NCBI RefSeq assembly: GCF_000521215.1
Contig: NZ_KI928919.1
Coordinates: forward strand, 186,937 to 243,554
Direction of reading: 5' to 3'
Source of the DNA: Labrenzia sp. DG1229
GTDB taxonomy: Bacteria; Pseudomonadota; Alphaproteobacteria; Rhizobiales; Stappiaceae
DNA: 56,618 nucleotides
This document shows, in pieces, positions 27,113-35,502 of the stretch (position 1 is the stretch's first letter; the number at the start of each line of letters is the position of its first letter). The notes beneath the pieces were generated by a model. The model had not been told where the DNA came from, did no database searches, and saw nothing but the letters and a program-made list of their open reading frames with translations. The translations under genes and the position numbers were made by a program.

Positions 27113-28867
27113 TCAGTTTTTCAGCCAGGGTTGAGATTTGGCCTGTAGCCAGTTTGCTATCAGCGTGGCTGCGATAGAGATGAACAGGATGACGACCGTG
27201 ATAGCGTTGGCGAATTGTCCGAACCCTTCAGATGCATAGCGATAAGCCAGAACTGAGAGCACCGGCATCGTTGGTGTGAAGAGCAGAACGACCAGCGACA
27301 GGTCACGGACAATTTTCACGAAGATCAAAATGCCGCCTGCCGTCAGGCCTCGTATCGCGAGTGGTACAGTGATGGCAGCCAACCTGCGGGCAAAGCTTGC
27401 GCCGGTAATCCGCGCGCTTTCTTCAAGTTCGCCGCCAACTTGCTGGATGACGGCTCGCCCCGTCTGCACTGAAAATGGCAGCAGATACGCTGTCGCTGCG
27501 ATGACGAGCAGTGCAAAAGTTCCATAGAGCGCCGGAAACGGCCCGATGGGGGCACCCAGATAGGCGATATATGCAGCACCAAATGCGATCCCGGGCACCA
27601 GCAGTGGAAGAAAGCTGACTTGTGTGATGACAGCCGACATCCAGCCTTTGCGAAACCGCGCCGTGGTATAGGACGTCAAGAGCCCCACGAACATGCCCGT
27701 AAGTGCCACGGCCAGCCCAAGGGCCAAGGTGACAGATAGCGCACGCACGATATCTTCGTTGTGAACAATGCCGGGAATGCCCTGTGCGATTGACTGACTG
27801 CTGAGACCGATCCAATAGTGCAGCGTCCAGTTCGAAAACAGATTTGCGGACGATGGCGCGAGGCTTGAAGCGGACAAAATGACGACCGGCAGAACGGTGG
27901 AGCTGACCAGAACCACCATTGCCAATGCGCAGAGCGGCCAACGCGCACCACGCAGGTCGAAACGCTTTGCGCGGCCTCCCTTGCCGGTAATCGTGGAGTA
28001 GGACCTGCGCCCCGACACAATCCGGTTCCCTGCCCAGAGGAAGGCTCCGGAAATGAGCACAAGCAGAATGCCGATGACATAACCACGTCCAACCTGGCCG
28101 ACCTCGATCATGCCGAACAGGCGCGTCGACAGGGTTTGCATTCGAACAGGCAAACCAAGCAGCGCCGGGGTTGCGAAGTTCGAAACCGCACCAGCAAAGC
28201 AAAGCGACCCGGCAGCGACCAGGGCAGGTGTCGTGACCGGTAGAATAATGCCCATAAGGATCCGGCCTCCTTTAGCACCTGCAATCTGTGCGGCTTCCAC
28301 AAGATCGGAGTTCACGGTGGCAAGTGCCGCGGCGATGATCGTGAAGGCAAGGCTGAAATAGTGAAGCGTCAACACGATCAGCGTCGGCGTTATGCCCCAG
28401 GCCAGCCAGTCCGGAATATCGAGACCCATGCCCTGGAGCCAGCCAACCTGACCTCCTACCCGGTCATTGCGGAAGAGCGCCCCCCAGGCAAGAGCCGCCG
28501 CGAAGGATGGAATCATGAATGGCAGCGTGGCCATGACGCCGATCGTCTTGCGGAACGGCACGTTGGTCATGACGACAAGCCAGGCAAGGAAACCGCCGAG
28601 AATCACACAGCCCGTTGCTACCACAACGCCGATCAAAAGCGTGTTTCCGAGTGGTTTGTAGAACAGGTTGGTCGACAGGCGCCCCGTCAGCACGTCCGAC
28701 CACGCTCTTACGGTGTCAGGCTGCAGCGTGAACAGGACAGTTCTGAGAAGCGGCAAAACGATCAGCGCGATCAGCAGTGCCAGCACGACTGTTTTCAGCA
28801 CCGATCCGTGCTTGAAAAGCACACGTCTTCCTTGCCTGTTCATGGTGACATCCACCATCAACGTCAT
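27113..28867 (-). CDS. ABC transporter permease, two fused domains (FbpB/AfuB type)
   Basis: The 584-residue protein has about 12 membrane helices in two homologous halves, with the EAA-type loops LVEAAQIAGAKGGRILMGII near residue 190 and LEESARITGASFARRLAAI near residue 480. Such fusion is characteristic of ferric-iron FbpB and of the sugar-phosphate importer AfuB. The first start is ATG 28867, though GTG/ATG codons at residues 4-9 could also serve; the ribosome site is weak. It lies between the binding protein and ATPase genes. Confidence 0.88.
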   Translation of the reverse strand: MTLMVDVTMNRQGRRVLFKHGSVLKTVVLALLIALIVLPLLRTVLFTLQPDTVRAWSDVLTGRLSTNLFYKPLGNTLLIGVVVATGCVILGGFLAWLVVMTNVPFRKTIGVMATLPFMIPSFAAALAWGALFRNDRVGGQVGWLQGMGLDIPDWLAWGITPTLIVLTLHYFSLAFTIIAAALATVNSDLVEAAQIAGAKGGRILMGIILPVTTPALVAAGSLCFAGAVSNFATPALLGLPVRMQTLSTRLFGMIEVGQVGRGYVIGILLVLISGAFLWAGNRIVSGRRSYSTITGKGGRAKRFDLRGARWPLCALAMVVLVSSTVLPVVILSASSLAPSSANLFSNWTLHYWIGLSSQSIAQGIPGIVHNEDIVRALSVTLALGLAVALTGMFVGLLTSYTTARFRKGWMSAVITQVSFLPLLVPGIAFGAAYIAYLGAPIGPFPALYGTFALLVIAATAYLLPFSVQTGRAVIQQVGGELEESARITGASFARRLAAITVPLAIRGLTAGGILIFVKIVRDLSLVVLLFTPTMPVLSVLAYRYASEGFGQFANAITVVILFISIAATLIANWLQAKSQPWLKN

Positions 28868-28935
28868 CCTTGTTGGTCATTTCAGGGTAGACAGGAAACA
28901 GGCGTATGGCCACGCCTGCTCCTGGTCGGGGAGTT

Positions 28936-30057
28936 TTACTGCAGTGTCAGGATCAGGTCGCCGATCTCGGATCTGATCTTGGCGGTCTCATGCGGTGCAA
29001 TCCGCCAAGCAGTGAAATCGTCCAGTGATACTGCGTCCGGGTGCGGCGGTATATCTGTGCGTGTCACATAATCGCCGGCAACATAAAACGGTGCCAGGCC
29101 TGCGCCACCGGTTTCACTCTCGTCTCCCATCAGGAAGTCAATCACGAGCCGAGCTGCGGCGGGGTTTTTGGGTTCTGCGGCCAAGGCAAGCACTGCAGGA
29201 AAGATAATTCCTGGCGCGGGTTTTACATCGTTGGCCACCTGAAGCGCCCAGCCTTCTTCCTCGTTGTCCCGGCGGTCGGAATAACTGGTAAAGCCCACTG
29301 GCGGGTTCTCCTGGCCCTTTGCCCCCACGGCCACATTCACATCATCGGTGGAGCCGACAAGGATCACGTCATTTGCAAAGAGGTCCATGATGAATTTTTC
29401 ACCGGCATTGGCAGCATCTCCCAGCTCGATCGCTTTTCCGAACTGATCTTCATAGGCAGCGGCCATCGCGTCGGAACGCAAAACGATTTCTGTCATCAAG
29501 TCAAGATAGTCACCTCTTTGCAAGGGATCGACCATGACCAGCCGGCCACGCCAGTCGCCGGTTGTCAGTTGCCACAGGTTTGTGATCGGCGCGCCGTCCG
29601 GGTTGGCTTGTTCGTTGTACATCAACACTTTGGTTGACAATCGTTGCGCCAACAGCGGCGATTGATACTCCGAGGGAACACGGCCGGCTATGCGTGGCGG
29701 CACGAATGGCGCGATTATGCCGGTCTCAAGAAGCTCCGTCAGCACGACAGGTGTATCCGAGATGTAGACAACGTCGGCGTTGGTGACACCAGCCTGCGAT
29801 TCCGCCTGGAGACGTGCGATCTGTTCCGTTGAAGAAATGTCGAAACCTTGGAGGTCAATGTCTGGATAGGCCTCTTCAAACGCGGCCTCTACCTTGCCTA
29901 TCCGGCTGGTGAAGGAATAGACGGTCACCTTGCCTTCGGCCTGGGCAAGTGGAAGCAATTCCTCAGGTCCCATTTCGTTCAGATGCCCGTCAGCCAAGGC
30001 GGCCGAAGACAAAAACATTCCGATCACGCCGAGGCGTGTTGCTTCGAGAACATTCAT
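28936..30057 (-). CDS. ABC periplasmic binding protein (FbpA/AfuA-like)
   Basis: The 373-residue protein has a signal peptide (cut after ALA, about residue 22) and the FbpA-like beginning EGKVTVYSFTSRIGKVEAAFEE split around residues 40-60, then SQAGVTNADVVYISDT. This is the iron(III)/sugar-phosphate/polyamine cluster of binding proteins. I do not see the paired Tyr residues near the C-terminal third that ferric FbpA uses for iron, which favours an organic ligand, but this needs alignment. Ribosome site AGGGAGGA precedes the ATG. Confidence 0.82.
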   Translation of the reverse strand: MNVLEATRLGVIGMFLSSAALADGHLNEMGPEELLPLAQAEGKVTVYSFTSRIGKVEAAFEEAYPDIDLQGFDISSTEQIARLQAESQAGVTNADVVYISDTPVVLTELLETGIIAPFVPPRIAGRVPSEYQSPLLAQRLSTKVLMYNEQANPDGAPITNLWQLTTGDWRGRLVMVDPLQRGDYLDLMTEIVLRSDAMAAAYEDQFGKAIELGDAANAGEKFIMDLFANDVILVGSTDDVNVAVGAKGQENPPVGFTSYSDRRDNEEEGWALQVANDVKPAPGIIFPAVLALAAEPKNPAAARLVIDFLMGDESETGGAGLAPFYVAGDYVTRTDIPPHPDAVSLDDFTAWRIAPHETAKIRSEIGDLILTLQ

Positions 30058-30083
30058 GTGTTCCTCCCTAAGGGTTTCTTTTG

Positions 30084-30920
30084 TTATTCAAAACGCTCGA
30101 TCAGCTGTCCCAGTCGATCGAGTTTTTTCAGCGACTCCTGTTTCGCTGTCAGTCCGGCCGCGATGACGATGGCGTTGCAGATTGTCATCGGTACGGTCAG
30201 GGTCTGGAACGCATCCTGATCACCTGATCGTGGTGCGGCCAAAAGGCGGTCGGGACGCGGCGACAGCAATGCACCCGACTTGCCGGAAATCATGACGGTT
30301 TTTGCACCCACTTCTTTTGCGGTTTCCATCAATGCCGCATAACCGCGAGGCGGACGACGGAAGGCAAAGCTCAAAACAGCGGCGTCTGAATCGAGACCCA
30401 GCATCTGTTCGGCCAGGCCGCGCGGGTCTGTATCGAGCTGGTGGGTATCTTTGCCAAAGCGGCGGAACCGTTTGACCATCATGAGCGCGAGCACTTCCGC
30501 ATTGCCGTACCCATAGACAAAGATCCGTCTCGCGCTCATCAAAATCTGTGCCGCCTCTGCGATCTGCTCCGGCGTAATGAATTCTTCGATCCGTCCGAGC
30601 GCCTGCGTTTCTTCCCTGGCCAGTTCTCCCAGGATGGTATCGGACGTGCTTTCAGCGATGGTTTTTTCAAATCTGGTTGCGGTTTCGCGGGTCGCAATGA
30701 ATTCGTCGCGCAATGCGTCACGGAACGCGGCGTAGCTTTCAAACCCCAGTTTTTTGGCAAGGCGCGAAGCTGTTGCCTCGTGAACACCCGCAGCCCGGGC
30801 CAGTTCACCGGCGGTGCCAAGTGCTGCGGTTGTGGGGCTGTCGATCACGTTTTCAACAAGCCTGCGCTCACTGGGAGTGAGTGTGGTTGCCTGGTCTGAA
30901 ATTTTCTCAAAGAGCGACAT
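30084..30920 (-). CDS. MurR/RpiR family transcriptional regulator
   Basis: The 278-residue protein has an N-terminal RpiR helix-turn-helix (ELARAAGVHEATASRLAKKL, about residues 39-58) and a C-terminal SIS domain (RRIFVYGYGNAEVLALMMVK and ISGKSGALL), which in the family binds phosphorylated sugars. It lies upstream of the ABC genes on the same strand and 26 bases from the binding protein gene. Start 30920 follows AAGGA; an ATG two codons earlier overlaps that site. A pair of palindromic sites at 30939-30985 is likely its operator, so it probably controls its own operon. Confidence 0.88.
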   Translation of the reverse strand: MSLFEKISDQATTLTPSERRLVENVIDSPTTAALGTAGELARAAGVHEATASRLAKKLGFESYAAFRDALRDEFIATRETATRFEKTIAESTSDTILGELAREETQALGRIEEFITPEQIAEAAQILMSARRIFVYGYGNAEVLALMMVKRFRRFGKDTHQLDTDPRGLAEQMLGLDSDAAVLSFAFRRPPRGYAALMETAKEVGAKTVMISGKSGALLSPRPDRLLAAPRSGDQDAFQTLTVPMTICNAIVIAAGLTAKQESLKKLDRLGQLIERFE

Positions 30921-30938
30921 GATCATCCTTCGTCAATC

Positions 30939-30985
30939 TGCAAGTAAAATTGCATGAAACAAATTATAATGCAATATTACTTGCA
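30939..30985 (-). promoter_or_regulatory. Paired RpiR operators around a TATAAT box
   Basis: TGCAAGTAAAATTGCAT (30939-30955) and ATGCAATATTACTTGCA (30969-30985) are inverted copies of one another with one mismatch, and each is itself a TGCAA-N6-TTGCA palindrome. Between them on the minus strand is a perfect TATAAT (30963-30968), reading toward the RpiR gene. Dimer binding on both sites would clamp the promoter. Confidence 0.7.
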
Positions 30986-31003
30986 GATTTTTTCATCTGT
31001 CCG

Positions 31004-31551
31004 TTGCCGAAGGTCAGAACGTCCGACATCACGTATTTGGCGAACTTCCGTGGGTTCCTCTATCTGGTCGCGATCATCGACTGGTTCACTCGCAAGGTCT
31101 TGGCCTGACGCCTCTCGAACACACTGGAAACGGACTTCTGCGTGGAGGCGTTGATTGAAGCGATCCACAAATTCGGCATACCAGAAATGATGAATACGTA
31201 TCAGGGATCGCATTGCGCCCCGTTTGCATGGACGGACCTGTTGCAGAGGGCAGGCGTTCTCATTTTCCTCTCGTGCATGCAAACATGCACTGCCAGACAA
31301 TGGATGGATGGCAAGGGATGATTCCTCGACAATATCTTTGTCGAATGGCCGTGGCGCACCCTGAAACACGAGTGGGTCTACCTGTATGCCTGGGAAGCTG
31401 GCTCCCGGGCCAAAGCCGGTGTTCGAAAGTGGGTGGATTTTTACAACAGGAACGCCCGCACTCAACTTTTGGCGGTAAACCGCCTGCCTTGGTCTATTGG
31501 CAGGCAATCGACCTAAACCAGCCCGATCAGCAGGTGCAGAGAAAAGCTTAA
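31004..31551 (+). pseudogene. Degenerate IS3-family transposase OrfB
   Basis: Pieces of an IS3-type DDE transposase are read in different frames: TSDITYLANFRGFLYLVAI, DWFTRKVLA, LSNTLETDFCVEALIEAIHK, FLDNIFVEWPWRTLKHEWVY, and the end GGKPPALVYWQAIDLNQPDQ. In-frame stop codons lie after VLA and after MDGKG, and at least one frameshift precedes the tail. About 20 bases around 31273-31290, forming the palindrome GTGCATG-CAAA-CATGCAC, have no counterpart in the usual protein. The N-terminal part of OrfB and OrfA are missing. It starts right after the RpiR promoter. Confidence 0.85.
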
Positions 31552-31678
31552 CCCAGGCCGGAAACTGACCAATGATCGCGGAGTAAATCAGTCGTCTGCT
31601 TGCCAATCTGTGCCGATGTCAGAGTCAGTCCCTCAGTTTGGCGGCAGGAACCGATGGTATGATTACAATTCTTTTCGG

Positions 31679-32704
31679 CTACGTTGTCTCACCAAAAAGA
31701 ATCTCGGTTTCCAACCTTTCGATAAGCTTTTCAGCCGGGGAATCCAGCGGGGTCGAGATCCATTCAGCCGCCGAGACACCGATCTCATAGCGTGGCGTTT
31801 GAGTTGTCGTGATTTTCATTGGCAACGCCGACAGGAAACCGAGTCCGTTGAAGCCGGCGATTGCGACCTGACCGGGAACATCGACACCGTGCGACAGGCA
31901 ATGCATTAGTCCGCCGGCAGCAAGATCGTCGTTGGCGTAGTATATGGCGTCGGGTCGATCGGGATGTGCGAGCACCTCCATGGTCAATTGCCTGCCGGCG
32001 ACCATGGAAGAGGGCTCGTTTGACATGCGTTGCGCGATCAGTTGTCCGCCCGCGTCACGTACCTGGGAAGCAAATGCCTCGAACCGCTTCGTCGCACGTA
32101 GGTCGTGTCCGCCCTGGCTGGCGATATACCCGAAGGTTCTGTAACCGCGCTCAAGCAGGTGTGTTGCCATTTCTCGGCCAGCATCGACGTGCGAGACGCC
32201 AAAGCTTGCGGTCATGGGCTCGCCGTCGACGTCCATGATTTCAGCAACCCGGACACCCGTCTGCTCGACAATGCGCCGAACGGATTCGTTGTGTTCCAGT
32301 CCGGGTAAAATCAGTCCGCGCGGGCGCCAGGACAGGAGGTCGAACACGAGTTCTTCTTCGGCTGACTGGGAATATTCCGAAACGCCGAAGACCGGGCGCA
32401 GGCCGGCTGTGTTGAGGGTTTCGTTTATTCCAGAAAGGACTTCCGTGAACACCCGGTTCTGCAGCGTCGGCAGCACAACACCGACAAGCGGATTGTCGTA
32501 GGAGGAGATTCCTCCGGCAAGGCGATTGTGCACGTAGCCGATTTCACGCGCAGCATTGTTCACCTGTTCGCGCACTGTCCGCGAAATGTAGCCGGCACCC
32601 CGCATGACCCGTGACACAGTCATCTGACTGACACCTGCAACACGGGCGACATCGTGCATTGTAGGCTGGTTCTTGTTGGCTTTGCTGTTCCGTCTGGTCG
32701 ACAT
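31679..32704 (-). CDS. LacI-family transcriptional regulator
   Basis: The 341-residue protein has a LacI helix-turn-helix and hinge (TMHDVARVAGVSQMTVSRVM at residues 15-34, then NRLAGG), and a periplasmic-binding-like effector domain. It diverges from the acid-sugar operon at 32849 and is very probably its regulator, responding to a pathway intermediate or the sugar acid. Start ATG 32704 has weak ribosome site; the basic leader STRRNSKANKN is typical. Two matching operator palindromes lie in the intergenic region. Confidence 0.92.
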   Translation of the reverse strand: MSTRRNSKANKNQPTMHDVARVAGVSQMTVSRVMRGAGYISRTVREQVNNAAREIGYVHNRLAGGISSYDNPLVGVVLPTLQNRVFTEVLSGINETLNTAGLRPVFGVSEYSQSAEEELVFDLLSWRPRGLILPGLEHNESVRRIVEQTGVRVAEIMDVDGEPMTASFGVSHVDAGREMATHLLERGYRTFGYIASQGGHDLRATKRFEAFASQVRDAGGQLIAQRMSNEPSSMVAGRQLTMEVLAHPDRPDAIYYANDDLAAGGLMHCLSHGVDVPGQVAIAGFNGLGFLSALPMKITTTQTPRYEIGVSAAEWISTPLDSPAEKLIERLETEILFGETT

Positions 32705-32740
32705 CGAAAGCCTTAGGATTCAACGTGTTTCATTTTTTTC

Positions 32741-32797
32741 TTGACGAATGTTTACATAAACATAATAGATATATCAATGTGTGTTTACGTAAACACA
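32741..32797 (+). promoter_or_regulatory. Promoter with two LacI-type operators
   Basis: A -35 box TTGACG (32741-32746) and -10-like TAATAG (32763-32768) are 16 bases apart. Operator 1, TGTTTACATAAACA (32749-32762), lies in the spacer; operator 2, TGTGTTTACGTAAACACA (32780-32797), is an 18-bp perfect palindrome just downstream. Their centres are 33 bp apart, three helical turns, so two repressor dimers could sit on the same face of the DNA and block transcription. Confidence 0.8.
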
Positions 32798-32848
32798 TCG
32801 GAATTGCAGGCAAACAATTCGGCCTTTTGGTCATTCAGGGAGGATATG

Positions 32849-33928
32849 ATGAAGAACTTGCTTTTGAGTGCGACTATGTTGATGGCAAGCGCCGGCGCGG
32901 CATTTGGAGACACCTATCGGCCAGAGTGCTTTGTTCCGGCGCCCGAGACGTCCACGATTTCCTACGATGCGAAGGACGGCCCTTACAAACTTGCGTTTGT
33001 GAACGGCTTTGCCGGCAACGACTGGCGCATCCAGGCAATTCAGTCCGCGAAGGCATGGGCAACACGCCCTGAGAATGCAGGCAAGGTCGACACGTTCTCC
33101 ATTGTGTCGGTCGGAAACGACAGTGCAGCCCAGATTGCGGCAATCGACAATTTCATTGCCGCTGGTTACGACGCAATTACCTTCATCGCGGTCAATCCGA
33201 CGGCATTCGAGCCGGTTATCCGGCGTGCCGAGCGCGCCGGTACAATTCTTGTTCCCTTCGATAATGTTCTCGACACCGACAAAGTCGTTCAGGTCAACGA
33301 AAGCCAGAAGGAACTTGGCGCGTTGAAGGCGCAGACAGTGATGGATATTTTGGGCGGCAACGCCGAAAAGGTCCTGATGGTCAACGGGTTGCCTGGTAAC
33401 GCAACAGATCGCGACCGCCGCCTCGGCATGATGAGCGTGCTGGAGCAGGTTGACGGACTGGAAATCGTTGAAGTCGTCGGTAACTGGGACACCGGCACTA
33501 GCCAGAAAGTCGTGGGTGATGCCCTTGCCACACATGGTGAGTTCGACGCGGTTGTGTCGCAGCACGGTTCGGCAGGAACGATCAATGCCATGCAGTCGGC
33601 AGGGCATCCTATCGTGCCCATGGGTGTCGATGGCGAAAACGGTGTTCGCATTCTGATGGATGAACTCGACATACCGGGTGTCTCGGCCAGCCAGGCGCCT
33701 GCAATGTCTGCGATTGCACTTGAAGCGGCCGTCGCTTTGCTTGAAGGCAAGGAGCTGCCACAAACCATTTTCCTGCCAATTCCGCAGGTCAAAGCTGAAG
33801 GCCTGGAGGCCGGCGTGAATTACTTCCCCGATCTTCCGAAGTCCTTCAACACAGGCACTGGCTTTGCCGAATGCTTCGCACCCTTTACGCCTGAGGAGAT
33901 CACAGGCCAGGATCCAGACAACACATAA
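32849..33928 (+). CDS. Sugar-type ABC periplasmic binding protein
   Basis: The 359-residue protein has a signal peptide (MMASAGAAFGD region, about residue 20) and resembles CUT2 / ribose-type binding proteins (IAAIDNFIAAGYDAITF, DNVLDTDKVVQVNESQ, MGVDGENGVRIL). Two adjacent ATGs exist; the one at 32849 has GGAGG at a good distance, the one three bases earlier is too close. It is the first gene of the nine-gene operon and sets substrate specificity, likely a four-carbon sugar acid, its lactone, or a related sugar. Confidence 0.85.
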   Translation: MKNLLLSATMLMASAGAAFGDTYRPECFVPAPETSTISYDAKDGPYKLAFVNGFAGNDWRIQAIQSAKAWATRPENAGKVDTFSIVSVGNDSAAQIAAIDNFIAAGYDAITFIAVNPTAFEPVIRRAERAGTILVPFDNVLDTDKVVQVNESQKELGALKAQTVMDILGGNAEKVLMVNGLPGNATDRDRRLGMMSVLEQVDGLEIVEVVGNWDTGTSQKVVGDALATHGEFDAVVSQHGSAGTINAMQSAGHPIVPMGVDGENGVRILMDELDIPGVSASQAPAMSAIALEAAVALLEGKELPQTIFLPIPQVKAEGLEAGVNYFPDLPKSFNTGTGFAECFAPFTPEEITGQDPDNT

Positions 33929-33984
33929 TACCAACAGTCCGGCGGCGTTTTCAAAATGCCGCCGGAAAAACGTGGAAACGTCCG

Positions 33985-35502
33985 ATGAACCAACATGATG
34001 TGCCCTTGCTGCAAATTCGGGACATTTCAATGCACTTTGGCGCGACCAAAGCACTTGAAGACGTCGACTTCGCCTGCAGATCGCACGAGATCCACGCTGT
34101 TCTAGGTGAAAATGGTGCCGGCAAGTCGACGCTCATGAAGCTGATCGCCGGCGTTCTTCAGCCAACCGAAGGGCGGATAATTCTGGACGGTGCGGATGTC
34201 AAGCTTGCAACACCGCGCACGGCTCAGGATCTCGGACTGGTCTGTATGTTTCAGGAACTTTCTCTGGTGCCTGACCTGACCGTGCGCGAGAACCTGCTTC
34301 TTGGCGCACCCGGGAGTGGTCTTGGATGGCTAAGGTCGGAAGCATTGGCAAAGGCACAGGACGTACTAAGTCGCATCGATGGCGGGCACATCAAGATGTC
34401 CACGCGGGTCTCCGATCTTTCGCTGCCGTCGCGCCAGCAGGTCGAGATCGCCAAGGCGCTGATGCGTGCTCCAAGACTTCTTATCCTGGACGAAGCGACA
34501 TCCGCCCTCAATGCCTCGGTGGTCGCCAAGGTCTTTGACCTGATCCGTGCGGAAAGGGATCAAGGCACGAGTGTCTTGTTCATCTCGCACAGGTTTCACG
34601 AAATCGAAGCTCTGGCCGACAGGATTTCGGTCTTCCGCAATGGCAGCCGCGTCGCCACCTTCGACCAGGGCGTACATTCCTACGATGAGATTATCAACAT
34701 GATGGTGGGGCAGAAAATCGGGGAATTGTTTCCGCCCAAGCCACCGGTCTCCGCGACAGGGAAGGAAGTCCTGAAGGTTGAGAATTTCTCATGGGAGGGA
34801 CGCTTTGCCGACGTTAGCCTGAGCGTACGCGAAGGCCAGATCGTGGGCCTCGGTGGACTGGACGGACAGGGGCAGGGGGCTTTTCTGATGGGTCTTTTCG
34901 GCCTGTTGCGACGCGCTGAAGGAAGAATATCGATCTCGGGAAAACCTGTTTCGGTCTCAAGTCCGAAGACGGCCAAGCAGCCTGACATTGCTCTGGCGTT
35001 CATTCCCGAAGACCGCAAAACGGAGGGTCTGATCCAGGAGCAGAGCATTTTGGAAAACCTGCAACTCGCCGCACTCGGGTTTAAGGACCTCGATGCGTCC
35101 GATCCAGAGCTTTACACGAGCACTCTCGACCGGCTTGAACTGAAGCATGGCGGGTTGGAGCTGCCGGTATCGTCACTCTCGGGTGGTAACCAGCAGAAGG
35201 TTGTTCTGGCGAAATGGCTGGCGATCAAGCCACGCTGCCTTTTGCTCGCGGATCCGACCCGCGGCATAGACGTGAAGACCAAGACACAGATTTACCAGAT
35301 GCTGCGCCGCCTTGCCGATGAAGGCACAGCCATTTTGCTCCTCAGCACGGATTACGAAGAACTGATCCAATTGTGTGATGAAACCCATATTTTTTACGCC
35401 GGTCGTCTGGCGGCTTCCATGAGCGGAGACAGCATGACCGCGCAGAACATCATTGCCGCATCACTGAACGTCACTGAAGAACGCAAGGTGGTTCATGCTT
35501 GA
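33985..35502 (+). CDS. Sugar ABC transporter ATPase, two-domain (RbsA/XylG type)
   Basis: The 505-residue protein has two ATPase domains. The first has Walker A GENGAGKST near residue 42 and Walker B LLILDEATSAL, but its signature reads LSLPSRQQVEIAKAL rather than the usual LSxGQQQ. The second has a degenerate P-loop (GLGGLDGQGQ) and a full signature LSGGNQQKVVLAKWL, as in RbsA-type proteins. It powers the two separate permeases encoded downstream; its stop overlaps the next start by 8 bases. Confidence 0.92.
   Translation: MNQHDVPLLQIRDISMHFGATKALEDVDFACRSHEIHAVLGENGAGKSTLMKLIAGVLQPTEGRIILDGADVKLATPRTAQDLGLVCMFQELSLVPDLTVRENLLLGAPGSGLGWLRSEALAKAQDVLSRIDGGHIKMSTRVSDLSLPSRQQVEIAKALMRAPRLLILDEATSALNASVVAKVFDLIRAERDQGTSVLFISHRFHEIEALADRISVFRNGSRVATFDQGVHSYDEIINMMVGQKIGELFPPKPPVSATGKEVLKVENFSWEGRFADVSLSVREGQIVGLGGLDGQGQGAFLMGLFGLLRRAEGRISISGKPVSVSSPKTAKQPDIALAFIPEDRKTEGLIQEQSILENLQLAALGFKDLDASDPELYTSTLDRLELKHGGLELPVSSLSGGNQQKVVLAKWLAIKPRCLLLADPTRGIDVKTKTQIYQMLRRLADEGTAILLLSTDYEELIQLCDETHIFYAGRLAASMSGDSMTAQNIIAASLNVTEERKVVHA

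Noticed and set aside
32831..34054. Leftward 407-residue frame antisense to the sugar-binding protein
   Set aside because: Cys/His-rich shadow of the binding protein gene; that gene has a signal peptide, ribosome site and family match.
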